Of a DNA stretch of 5,757 bases, positions 1 to 4,982 are shown piece by piece. The position numbers and the translations under genes were made by a program. The notes beneath the pieces are model-generated. The model was not told the DNA's origin and searched no databases. It was given only the letters and a program-made list of their open reading frames with translations. Position 1 is the first letter of the stretch, and each line of letters begins with the position of its first letter. Source of the stretch: Pseudomonadota bacterium (GTDB taxonomy: Bacteria; Desulfobacterota; Anaeroferrophillalia; Anaeroferrophillales; Tharpellaceae); contig DAOWHJ010000076.1 of assembly GCA_030641485.1 (NCBI GenBank), positions 1 to 5,757 of the forward strand, read 5' to 3'.

Positions 1-31
1 ATTTTTAGCTTTTTTGTAATAGCAGTTTAAT

Positions 32-38
32 GGAGGAG
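32..38 (+). promoter_or_regulatory. Ribosome binding site of the STAS gene
   Basis: GGAGGAG lies 4 nt upstream of the ATG at 43. It decides the start: the in-frame TTG at 40 would be only 1 nt from this site, so ATG 43 is preferred. The promoter of this gene is not visible in the 31 bases before it and may lie in or beyond a preceding gene outside the window. Confidence 0.85.
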
Positions 39-42
39 TTTG

Positions 43-321
43 ATGGAAACGAAATTGGCGTTAAAAGGTGATGTTGCAAATGTTGAAACCTGGGATGAGT
101 TTTCTCAAGATCTGACTGCCGCAATTGATGCTGGTGCCAAAAAGTTGGTACTTGATATGGAGAAAGTAACCTATCTCAATTCCAGTGCATTAGGATCCAT
201 AGTTAGCGCTCAGAGAAAAATGAGTGAGCGGGAAGGGGATATGGTACTGGTTAATGTCTCTAAGAAATTACTTCAATTTTTTGAACTCTATAATTTGACT
301 GAAATTTTAACAGTTGAGTAG
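43..321 (+). CDS. STAS-domain protein (anti-sigma factor antagonist-like)
   Basis: This is a 92-residue protein that is essentially one STAS domain, the size of SpoIIAA/RsbV-type anti-anti-sigma factors. In that family the unphosphorylated protein binds a serine kinase/anti-sigma factor and releases a sigma factor or other partner; phosphorylation of a conserved Ser switches this off. The diagnostic stretch is residues 39-53, a strand (LVLDMEKVTYLN) running into NSSALGS. By alignment from memory with B. subtilis SpoIIAA (D57-S58-S59-G60), Ser47 is the likely phosphorylation site, with Asn46 in place of the usual Asp and Ala49 in place of Gly. The C-terminal half (MVLVNVSKKLLQFFELYNL) matches the usual final strand and helix. 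It is cytoplasmic. No kinase or phosphatase partner is next to it on the visible side; upstream genes are outside the window. The STAS fold assignment is firm, the role in sigma control is family knowledge, and other STAS proteins act in chemotaxis-like or polysaccharide pathways. Confidence 0.9.
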   Translation: METKLALKGDVANVETWDEFSQDLTAAIDAGAKKLVLDMEKVTYLNSSALGSIVSAQRKMSEREGDMVLVNVSKKLLQFFELYNLTEILTVE

Positions 322-346
322 ATGACGTTTCTAAACGGGGTCATGG

Positions 347-387
347 CAGAAAAAAGGCGGTCGAAATATTAACCCGCCTTTTTTCTG
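347..387. terminator. Bidirectional Rho-independent terminator
   Basis: A perfect 14-bp inverted repeat (CAGAAAAAAGGCGG at 347-360, its complement at 374-387) encloses a 13-nt loop. The GC-rich inner stem is preceded by six A and followed by six T, so on either strand the transcript gives a hairpin followed by a U tract. It sits between the converging STAS gene (stop at 321) and the TIM-barrel gene (stop at 407) and probably ends both transcripts. Confidence 0.9.
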
Positions 388-406
388 ATTTCACCTGCTA
401 ATCTAC

Positions 407-1237
407 CTACCCTATCTCACTCCTTAAGTATTCTCTGATTTCAGTAAGGCTTTCGACGATTAATTCACGTTTTTTCGGGAGTTCAGTTGGGCTTAACTCA
501 AGCGTTAATGCCCCACTATAGTTGCGTTCTTTAAGCATGTAGAGAAAACGAGTTAAAGGGAGAATGCCGCGCCCGGGAAAGAGGTGCTCGCGCATGTGGC
601 CATAGTCACTGAAATGGATGTTTTTAACCTTACCGCTAACTAGTAGACGTTGGAACTCTCCGAGAAAGTTGGGGTTGTGAGAGCCGATATGGGTTGTATC
701 AAAGGTCATGAAAAGATTATGTTTTTCCATGAAAGATAGCATGTCCCCAGATTTTTTTAAAATATTAGGATTAAAGCGAATGCGGTTGCCGACATAGGGC
801 ATGTTTTCAATTGTGATAATTACCTTGCTATCGTTGATCAGGTTCTGAAAGTTATCGATTTTGTTAAACCAGCGCCAGAATACAAATTCAGGTGGCAACC
901 ATAAAGGTGGGTGGAAGTTGACCAGCGGAATTTCAAAATCGTGTGCCAGTTCAATGCACTTGACCAAAGATGTGCCGCCGTGGCCCCAGTTGTGGAGTTT
1001 AAAGAAAGGGGCATGAATCGATAGTATCGGGCTCAATTTAAGTAGTTTTTCAACGATTCTATGAGGACTGGTGTTCTCAAAGATGGTATTTATGATCAAC
1101 TCAACCCCATCGAAGCCACACTCGGCTGAGATTTCGAAGATATCCTCAAGATCCATAGTGTAGAGGGTGCCAGCAGAGAGTACAATCTTTCTACGAGAGA
1201 TCTGTTCTTTTGGTTTTAATGGCAAATTTGGATGCAT
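407..1237 (-). CDS. Sugar phosphate isomerase/epimerase-like TIM-barrel protein
   Basis: This 276-residue protein resembles the xylose-isomerase-like TIM-barrel superfamily (AP endonuclease 2 / sugar phosphate isomerase-epimerase type). The first barrel strand is KIVLSAGTLY (residues 17-26), followed by ECGFDGVEL (39-47). Candidate divalent-metal ligands sit at strand ends in the usual order: His75 (SIHAP), His109 (NFHPP), Glu144 (TIENMP), Asp180 and His183 (TFDTTHIG), His208 (IHFSDY) and Glu247 (LTLELSP), so the metal site looks intact. The substrate cannot be told; members include isomerases, epimerases, dehydratases and endonuclease IV. It is probably cytoplasmic, with no signal peptide. 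ATG 1237 is the first possible start in this frame. It has no good Shine-Dalgarno; an AGGGA lies about 18 nt upstream. The roughly 14 residues before the first strand are a small extension. It is last in a minus-strand run, 70 nt after the aminotransferase gene, with no terminator seen between them. Confidence 0.8.
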   Translation of the reverse strand: MHPNLPLKPKEQISRRKIVLSAGTLYTMDLEDIFEISAECGFDGVELIINTIFENTSPHRIVEKLLKLSPILSIHAPFFKLHNWGHGGTSLVKCIELAHDFEIPLVNFHPPLWLPPEFVFWRWFNKIDNFQNLINDSKVIITIENMPYVGNRIRFNPNILKKSGDMLSFMEKHNLFMTFDTTHIGSHNPNFLGEFQRLLVSGKVKNIHFSDYGHMREHLFPGRGILPLTRFLYMLKERNYSGALTLELSPTELPKKRELIVESLTEIREYLRSEIG

Positions 1238-1307
1238 AAATGATAAACCGATAAGTCCCTGTGTTACTTGTGATTCTCTGCGCTTTGGCGTTTGCGGGTT
1301 AGCTGAA

Positions 1308-2135
1308 TTAAAAAAAACCTTTGATTTTCTGACTTAGAGGACCAGGCTTGCCATTATTGATCACAAGATTATCAACTTTAATTACTGGTAGCAGATCAAT
1401 TGTCGAACTCGTGATGAAGAGTTCATCGGCTTGGTGAAGTTCATCGATTGAGCACTCTTTTTCTATGCATTTTATATTTAGTATAGTTGCCTGTTGTAAA
1501 ATATACGATCGCGTAATTCCATTCAGAATATGCTGATTGGCCGGTGGGGTGAGGAGGGTTTGGTTCTTGACGATGAAGATATTGGCGGTTGTGCATTCAC
1601 GAATGATTCCCCCTTTTGAGACAAACAGGGCCTCCTGACAACCAGCCGCAACAGCTTTCTGTTTCATCATGATATTTGGCAGCAGAGCGATGCTTTTTAT
1701 GTCGCAACGACTCCAGCGGATCTCCGGAACAGTGATGATCGCGACTCCCTGGCTAAAGAGATTTGGGGCATATTCAGGGCGGGCCCGGAATGTTATTGTC
1801 AATTTGGATTTGATGTCTGCAGGGTAGTTGTGCCGTCGGGGCGCAACCCCTCGGGTTATTTGAATGTAGACCATACTTTCAGTAAAACCTGCCTGGTTTA
1901 TACCTGCCTTTATTATTTCACCGATCTCAGACAGTGAGAGCGGCAGCTCAAGCAGAAGCGCATCAGCACTTTTTTGCAACCGGTCAAGATGTTCTTTGAG
2001 CAGGAAAGGTTTGCGGTTGCGGGTAATTGCGACCTCGTAAATTCCGTCTGCAAAAAGGTAACCCCGGTCATTTATTGAAACTGTCGCATCTTCTAAAGGT
2101 GTGAAGGAGTTGTTTATATAGGCAATTTCCGGCAT
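1308..2135 (-). CDS. dat: Class IV PLP aminotransferase, D-amino-acid aminotransferase-like
   Basis: This 275-residue protein spans a complete fold-type IV aminotransferase, close to the usual length for D-amino-acid transaminase. Family enzymes move an amino group between D-amino acids and 2-oxo acids (D-Ala + 2-oxoglutarate giving pyruvate + D-Glu) in the cytoplasm. Compared from memory with the Bacillus sp. YM-1 enzyme, the key residues are present: Tyr33 in DRGYLFADGIYEV, Arg100 and His102 in TRGVAPRRHNYP (the carboxylate-binding R-x-H that marks the D-amino-acid subgroup), the PLP lysine Lys147 in RCDIKSI, and Glu180 in IIRECTTANIF, which contacts the cofactor ring nitrogen. LNGITRSYI (204-212) is the conserved phosphate-binding loop. 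The R-x-H motif argues against branched-chain aminotransferase or 4-amino-4-deoxychorismate lyase. It starts 1 nt after the acetyltransferase stop, so translational coupling is likely. The T8 run at its 3' end forms the last two Phe codons and the start of the stop. Confidence 0.88.
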   Translation of the reverse strand: MPEIAYINNSFTPLEDATVSINDRGYLFADGIYEVAITRNRKPFLLKEHLDRLQKSADALLLELPLSLSEIGEIIKAGINQAGFTESMVYIQITRGVAPRRHNYPADIKSKLTITFRARPEYAPNLFSQGVAIITVPEIRWSRCDIKSIALLPNIMMKQKAVAAGCQEALFVSKGGIIRECTTANIFIVKNQTLLTPPANQHILNGITRSYILQQATILNIKCIEKECSIDELHQADELFITSSTIDLLPVIKVDNLVINNGKPGPLSQKIKGFF

Positions 2136-2136
2136 T

Positions 2137-2748
2137 TTATTGGGTCCTGTTATGTTTGTTGGCTGAGGGCAGGTTGCGCTCGATGAATTTGTCTACATCA
2201 GCAGACTCTAAAAAAATAATCTCGGCCTCTATTTTAGTGAGTGGCCAGTTCCACCAGGCGATTTGTAAAAGGGCATCAATCTGCGGTTGCAAAAAACGAA
2301 AACTTAAACTTTGAGCCGGATTACCTCCGACAACCTCGTAGTCTGCGACATTCTTGACGACCAGAGCTCCGGCCGCAATAACCGCTCCGTTGCCAATTCT
2401 GACCCCCGAAAGAATTACGGCTCCCCGAGCGATCCAGACATCATGGCCAATCTTAATGTCACCTTTACCTATTGGATGATTACTGTTTTTTGGAAAACCT
2501 TCCAGCATGCGGCCAAAGGGGTAGGTGCTGACCCAATCGTTCCGGTGGTTGCCGTCAACCAGGAGATGAACGTCGTCAGCAATAGAGCAAAACTTGCCGA
2601 TAGTTACCCCATACTCTTTGGACCAGCGATGGATTTGCGGGGTCCCATAACTGTAAGCCCCAATTACGATGTTATCCTTTTTTATTATGTCTCGGGTAAA
2701 TAAGGAGTTACTTTTGTTCTTTTTAAGCCACTTTTTTACAAGATTCAT
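2137..2748 (-). CDS. CatB/Vat-like hexapeptide-repeat O-acetyltransferase
   Basis: This 203-residue protein has the layout of the xenobiotic/CatB-type acyltransferases: a left-handed parallel beta-helix that transfers acetyl from acetyl-CoA to a hydroxyl group, usually as a trimer. IGKFCSIADDV (50-60) starts the helix, GNHRNDWVSTYPF (66-78) is the family signature with the likely catalytic His68, and IKIGHDVWIARGAVILSGV through IGNGAVIAAGALVVKNV (98-134) are hexapeptide repeats. GGNPA (141-145) followed by SFRF and the IAWWNWP motif (163-169) complete the typical C-terminus. Length is normal. Homologues include chloramphenicol and streptogramin acetyltransferases as well as many sugar O-acetyltransferases of polysaccharide loci; the neighbourhood makes a sugar or other surface substrate more likely than an antibiotic, but this is inference. 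The start ATG has only a weak AAGAG six nt upstream. It is first in the three-gene minus-strand run and lies 195 nt after the glycosyltransferase gene. Confidence 0.88.
   Translation of the reverse strand: MNLVKKWLKKNKSNSLFTRDIIKKDNIVIGAYSYGTPQIHRWSKEYGVTIGKFCSIADDVHLLVDGNHRNDWVSTYPFGRMLEGFPKNSNHPIGKGDIKIGHDVWIARGAVILSGVRIGNGAVIAAGALVVKNVADYEVVGGNPAQSLSFRFLQPQIDALLQIAWWNWPLTKIEAEIIFLESADVDKFIERNLPSANKHNRTQ
2145..2148 (-). promoter_or_regulatory. Ribosome binding site of the aminotransferase gene
   Basis: On the minus strand AGGA lies 9 nt before the ATG at 2135, inside the last codons of the acetyltransferase gene. This supports the chosen start and co-translation of the two genes. Confidence 0.65.
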
Positions 2749-2764
2749 GATCTACTCTTAGGTG

Positions 2765-2790
2765 ATTATCTTATCGTATTGAAAAGTCAA
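2765..2790 (-). promoter_or_regulatory. Candidate promoter of the acetyltransferase operon
   Basis: On the minus strand a TTGACT (2785-2790) and a GATAAT (2765-2770) look like -35 and -10 boxes, but the spacer is only 14 nt, short for sigma70. They overlap the 2773-2796 inverted repeat. Weak; the operon may instead be read through from the glycosyltransferase promoter. Confidence 0.3.
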
Positions 2791-2796
2791 TACGAT
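2773..2796. repeat. 9-bp perfect inverted repeat upstream of the acetyltransferase gene
   Basis: ATCGTATTG (2773-2781) is repeated as its complement at 2788-2796 around a 6-nt loop, 25 nt before the acetyltransferase start. It is AT-rich and lacks a U tract, so it does not look like a terminator. Its place over a candidate promoter fits an operator, or a leader hairpin if transcription starts upstream. Confidence 0.6.
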
Positions 2797-2865
2797 GGGG
2801 TTAAGGTTAAAGTCAAGTCCAAACTTATTTTTGCTGAGTTCTAACTTTTCAAGTAACCGCTTTTC

Positions 2866-2941
2866 TTAAGCCACAGGCCCCCACTGACTCACACAGACAA
2901 CTCCGGACAAAAGCCCTTTGTCGGTGTGAGTCTGTGGCTAA
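2866..2941 (-). repeat. Intergenic hairpin repeat, copy A
   Basis: This is a 76-nt imperfect palindrome. AGCCACA (2869-2875) pairs with TGTGGCT (2933-2939), GACTCACAC (2886-2894) with 2924-2932, and GACAAA (2906-2911) with TTTGTC (2917-2922) around a 5-nt loop; a C-rich bulge of about 10 nt lies on the left arm. Read on the minus strand it matches copy B (4771-4835) at 43 of the first 53 positions by hand alignment. It starts 3 nt after the glycosyltransferase stop. It has no T tract, so it is more like a REP- or MITE-type element or an mRNA 3'-end stabiliser than a terminator. Confidence 0.75.
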
Positions 2942-2943
2942 AA

Positions 2944-4578
2944 TTATTCTAAGTTTTCAGGGGGTCGGCCGATTGTCCTCTGGGCCAATTCCTTAAGTTT
3001 TTCAATTTCTCTTATGGTTTGCTGCAATTCAGGTTCGTTCGGGAGCAGGGTTAAAGTCCGATCAAAATCTGCAAGTGCACCGTTGTAATCTTTTAGGTAG
3101 AGACGTAAACGGCCCCGGTTTTCGAATCCTCGAGCGTATTCAGGGTGGTTTGCGACCAGGGTGCTGAGGTCAGTTAAAGCTTTCTGCGGGGATTTTTGTT
3201 TAAGCCAGGCGACGGCTCGGTTGTTTAATGCCCTGCGACTGTCGGGATATTTCTCCAGGACATCACTCCAGATCATTATCGGATTTTGGAATATAGTTTG
3301 TCTCTGATAGGTAATCATGGTTAAGCAAAAGATCCAGCCGCCGACTATAGCATAAATAAAATAGCGGATTTGGAGCCAGTTGCGCCGCTCTGATATGTCA
3401 TTAATGGCGGTCAGTAGACCCGCGGTTAGAATGGCAACACCTGGTGCAGCAAGGTAGGTTTTGTATTCGACCAAGAGCTCTTTTTGCGGAAGAAAGAGGT
3501 AGGGTGGGCCTAGTACGAGATAGAACCAGACGATACCGAAACCTGCCAGGGGGGCTTTTCTGCGGATCTTCCAGGCAAATATGAGTAGGGCCAGGTGACC
3601 GAAGACTGCGCTCAGAGCTCCAAGGTCCAGATGATCTGGGCTGGGTTGGAATTCATGGTGCAGGCTTAAGCTTTCAGGTAGTGGTATAAGCAGGAGTTTC
3701 CAGTAGTGAAAAAAAGCTCTGGATTCACTTAAGAAATGAATGCTGGGTGACCATAGGCGTTTGGACCGAAAACCGATATTGATCCAAGTCTGATTGAAAA
3801 GTCCAATCTGCCAGGCGAAAAAGAGAAACATCAAGGGAATGAGTAAGATCAGCATGATGGGGGTTAGCTTTTTGCGGATCGTGTTAGTCTCAGGGGGTGC
3901 AGCATAGATTTCGTAAAACAAAATAGTTAAGGGTAAGGTGATGGCCATCTCTTTGCTGTGCATGGCTGCCCAAAAAGCGGCGCCGGCAACAATAAACCAG
4001 AGCCATTGTGGGCCTGGTTGTTGCGGTTTTGCCCTTCCTTTAAGCCAAGCATAGAAGCCCAGTAGATAGAAGGTGGTAGCTAGGGCGCCAAAACGTTGGC
4101 TGATATAAAGAGTGGTATTCAGGGCGAGCGGATGGCATAAGAATAACATTGTCCCGGCGAGGGCCGGCCAGCAAACTGTTTCATTGGTATTCGTTGGGCG
4201 CAACAAGCTATGTTTGGGCCAGAGCAGGGCAATTAAGAGGTAAACTAAAATTGTGCAAAAACTGTGTAGAGTTAAATTGACCCAGCGAAAACCAGCCGGG
4301 CTCATTCCTGATAGCTTGTAGTTTGCGACAAAGCTAATCCAGGTCAGGTTGCGACTTGGCCGCAAGGGGTGTTTACCTAGAGACTCCAGGTGCGGAATCG
4401 AGTTGTTGATCTGCGAGCTGACTATACCCTGATCATTCATCAAGCTGTTAAAATCATCAAAAAAAAATGGGTACTTAAGGCCCGGACCGTAGAGGATTGC
4501 AACTAGAACCGCAACGATTAAAAGCAAAGTTGAGGAGAGTAGTATCTTATGGCCTGTAGGGTTGTTCTGGTTGCTCAT
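2944..4578 (-). CDS. Multi-pass GT-C-type (TMTC-like) glycosyltransferase with C-terminal TPRs
   Basis: This is a 544-residue inner-membrane protein. An N-terminal anchor (about residues 12-30) leads to FFFDDFNSL with the Asp41-Asp42 pair where GT-C enzymes carry their catalytic acidic residues in the first outer loop. Next come RPSRNLTW (73-80), a strongly hydrophobic body with roughly ten membrane segments, HPLALNTTLYISQRFGAL (149-166) and HSKEMAITLP (207-216), all typical of the TMTC / PMT-like family that moves sugars from polyprenyl-phosphate donors to proteins or glycans. The last membrane segment is about 406-423. Two TPR units follow (about 447-514) and a short charged tail, presumably on the periplasmic side. 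Donor and acceptor are unknown. It has its own promoter. No Shine-Dalgarno is visible: the ATG follows eight A residues, and no other in-frame Met occurs before residue 47. A T9 run encodes Phe38-40 just before the Asp pair. O-antigen ligase-like or polymer-export roles are less likely alternatives. Confidence 0.82.
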   Translation of the reverse strand: MSNQNNPTGHKILLSSTLLLIVAVLVAILYGPGLKYPFFFDDFNSLMNDQGIVSSQINNSIPHLESLGKHPLRPSRNLTWISFVANYKLSGMSPAGFRWVNLTLHSFCTILVYLLIALLWPKHSLLRPTNTNETVCWPALAGTMLFLCHPLALNTTLYISQRFGALATTFYLLGFYAWLKGRAKPQQPGPQWLWFIVAGAAFWAAMHSKEMAITLPLTILFYEIYAAPPETNTIRKKLTPIMLILLIPLMFLFFAWQIGLFNQTWINIGFRSKRLWSPSIHFLSESRAFFHYWKLLLIPLPESLSLHHEFQPSPDHLDLGALSAVFGHLALLIFAWKIRRKAPLAGFGIVWFYLVLGPPYLFLPQKELLVEYKTYLAAPGVAILTAGLLTAINDISERRNWLQIRYFIYAIVGGWIFCLTMITYQRQTIFQNPIMIWSDVLEKYPDSRRALNNRAVAWLKQKSPQKALTDLSTLVANHPEYARGFENRGRLRLYLKDYNGALADFDRTLTLLPNEPELQQTIREIEKLKELAQRTIGRPPENLE

Positions 4579-4614
4579 TTTTTTTTGGGACTTGTTTGAT
4601 TGTTTTTGCTTGAG

Positions 4615-4643
4615 TCTATACCTAAAAAAAAACTTCCAGTCAA
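4615..4643 (-). promoter_or_regulatory. Sigma70-type promoter of the glycosyltransferase gene
   Basis: On the minus strand TTGACT (4638-4643) and TATAGA (4615-4620) are separated by exactly 17 nt. This predicts a start near 4608 and a leader of about 30 nt. The spacer contains a run of nine T (4624-4632), so slippage there would change the spacing. The leader lacks a Shine-Dalgarno and ends in a poly-A run next to the ATG. Confidence 0.7.
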
Positions 4644-4706
4644 ATTCAAACAGCTATTTACTTATTACTCAACTATGGGTTATATGATAATGGTGTCGAA
4701 AAAATT

Positions 4707-4748
4707 ATTTTCAGACCACTAATGTGGCCACCGTAGTGGTCTGAAAAT
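4707..4748. repeat. 15-bp perfect inverted repeat
   Basis: ATTTTCAGACCACTA (4707-4721) recurs as its exact complement at 4734-4748 around a 12-nt loop that itself contains the palindrome TGGCCA. On the minus strand the stem is followed by AATTTTTT, which is terminator-like and could stop transcripts entering from the right before the glycosyltransferase promoter. On the plus strand there is no U tract. An operator or a remnant of a small mobile element is also possible. Confidence 0.75.
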
Positions 4749-4770
4749 GCTTAGCAAGTAACAACTTTTT

Positions 4771-4835
4771 TTAGCCACAGACTCATACAAACAAAGTGTT
4801 TTTGTCCGTGGTTGTTTATGTAATTCTGTGGCTAA
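4771..4835 (+). repeat. Intergenic hairpin repeat, copy B
   Basis: This is a 65-nt palindromic element bounded by a perfect 11-bp inverted repeat (TTAGCCACAGA at 4771-4781, TCTGTGGCTAA at 4825-4835). It is the same family as copy A (2866-2941) but in the opposite orientation, and it lacks 11 nt present near the distal arm of A. It codes for nothing evident and carries no transposase, as expected of a non-autonomous or REP-like repeat. Confidence 0.8.
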
Positions 4836-4844
4836 TTATTAAAA

Positions 4845-4873
4845 GTGACATGATAGTTACTTTTAAATATATG
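4845..4873 (+). promoter_or_regulatory. Candidate promoter of the sensor gene
   Basis: GTGACA (4845-4850, one mismatch to TTGACA) is followed after 17 nt by TATATG (4868-4873, four of six matches to TATAAT). The predicted start near 4880 gives a leader of about 100 nt. Moderate support only. Confidence 0.4.
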
Positions 4874-4888
4874 ACTGCTTCAGCAGTC
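4873..4888 (+). repeat. Small hairpin in the sensor leader
   Basis: GACTGC and GCAGTC form a perfect 6-bp stem with the tetraloop TTCA, at the predicted transcription start of the sensor gene. No U tract follows directly, so it is not a clear terminator. It may be chance or a binding site. Confidence 0.4.
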
Positions 4889-4969
4889 TGGGACTCTTTA
4901 TTTATGATGGCATCAATAATGGTATTGAGTAAAATATTCTGTTAGTTGTGGTAGTAGGTAATAGCGTTT

Positions 4970-4973
4970 GGAG
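4970..4973 (+). promoter_or_regulatory. Ribosome binding site of the sensor gene
   Basis: GGAG sits 9 nt before a GTG at 4983, a normal distance. The ATG two codons later (4989) would be 15 nt away, so the GTG is the better start. Confidence 0.55.
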
Positions 4974-4982
4974 TTTGATTTA

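Larger units (their letters stand above)
4579..4982. other. 404-nt divergent intergenic region
   Basis: No credible gene lies between the glycosyltransferase and sensor starts. From left to right it holds the glycosyltransferase leader and promoter (to 4643), about 60 nt of AT-rich DNA with nothing certain, a 15-bp perfect inverted repeat (4707-4748), hairpin repeat B (4771-4835), a candidate plus-strand promoter (4845-4873), a small hairpin (4873-4888) and roughly 95 nt of untranslated leader ending in the sensor ribosome binding site. Confidence 0.8.

Noticed and set aside
40..42. TTG start for the STAS gene, one codon before the ATG
   Set aside because: It is only 1 nt from the GGAGGAG site; ATG 43 has the normal spacing.
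1238..1307. A terminator between the aminotransferase and TIM-barrel genes, suggested by the T8 run at the aminotransferase stop
   Set aside because: No GC-rich hairpin precedes the T run, which is part of the Phe-Phe-stop codons.
2311..2703. 130-codon open frame on the plus strand
   Set aside because: It lies wholly antisense to the acetyltransferase gene, has no recognisable domain or ribosome binding site, and the minus-strand protein shows clear family motifs across the same bases.
2137..2748. Calling the acetyltransferase an antibiotic-resistance gene (chloramphenicol or streptogramin)
   Set aside because: The family signature is shared with many sugar O-acetyltransferases, and there are no mobile-element or resistance genes nearby.
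2866..2941. Repeat A as a Rho-independent terminator of the glycosyltransferase gene
   Set aside because: The stem is long but no T tract follows on the minus strand, and the same element occurs elsewhere away from a gene end.
4686..4691. GATAAT as a plus-strand -10 box
   Set aside because: No acceptable -35 box at 16-18 nt upstream; AT-rich DNA gives such hexamers by chance.
4674..4721. 15-codon ATG frame in the divergent intergenic region
   Set aside because: No ribosome binding site, very short, and it ends inside the 15-bp inverted repeat.
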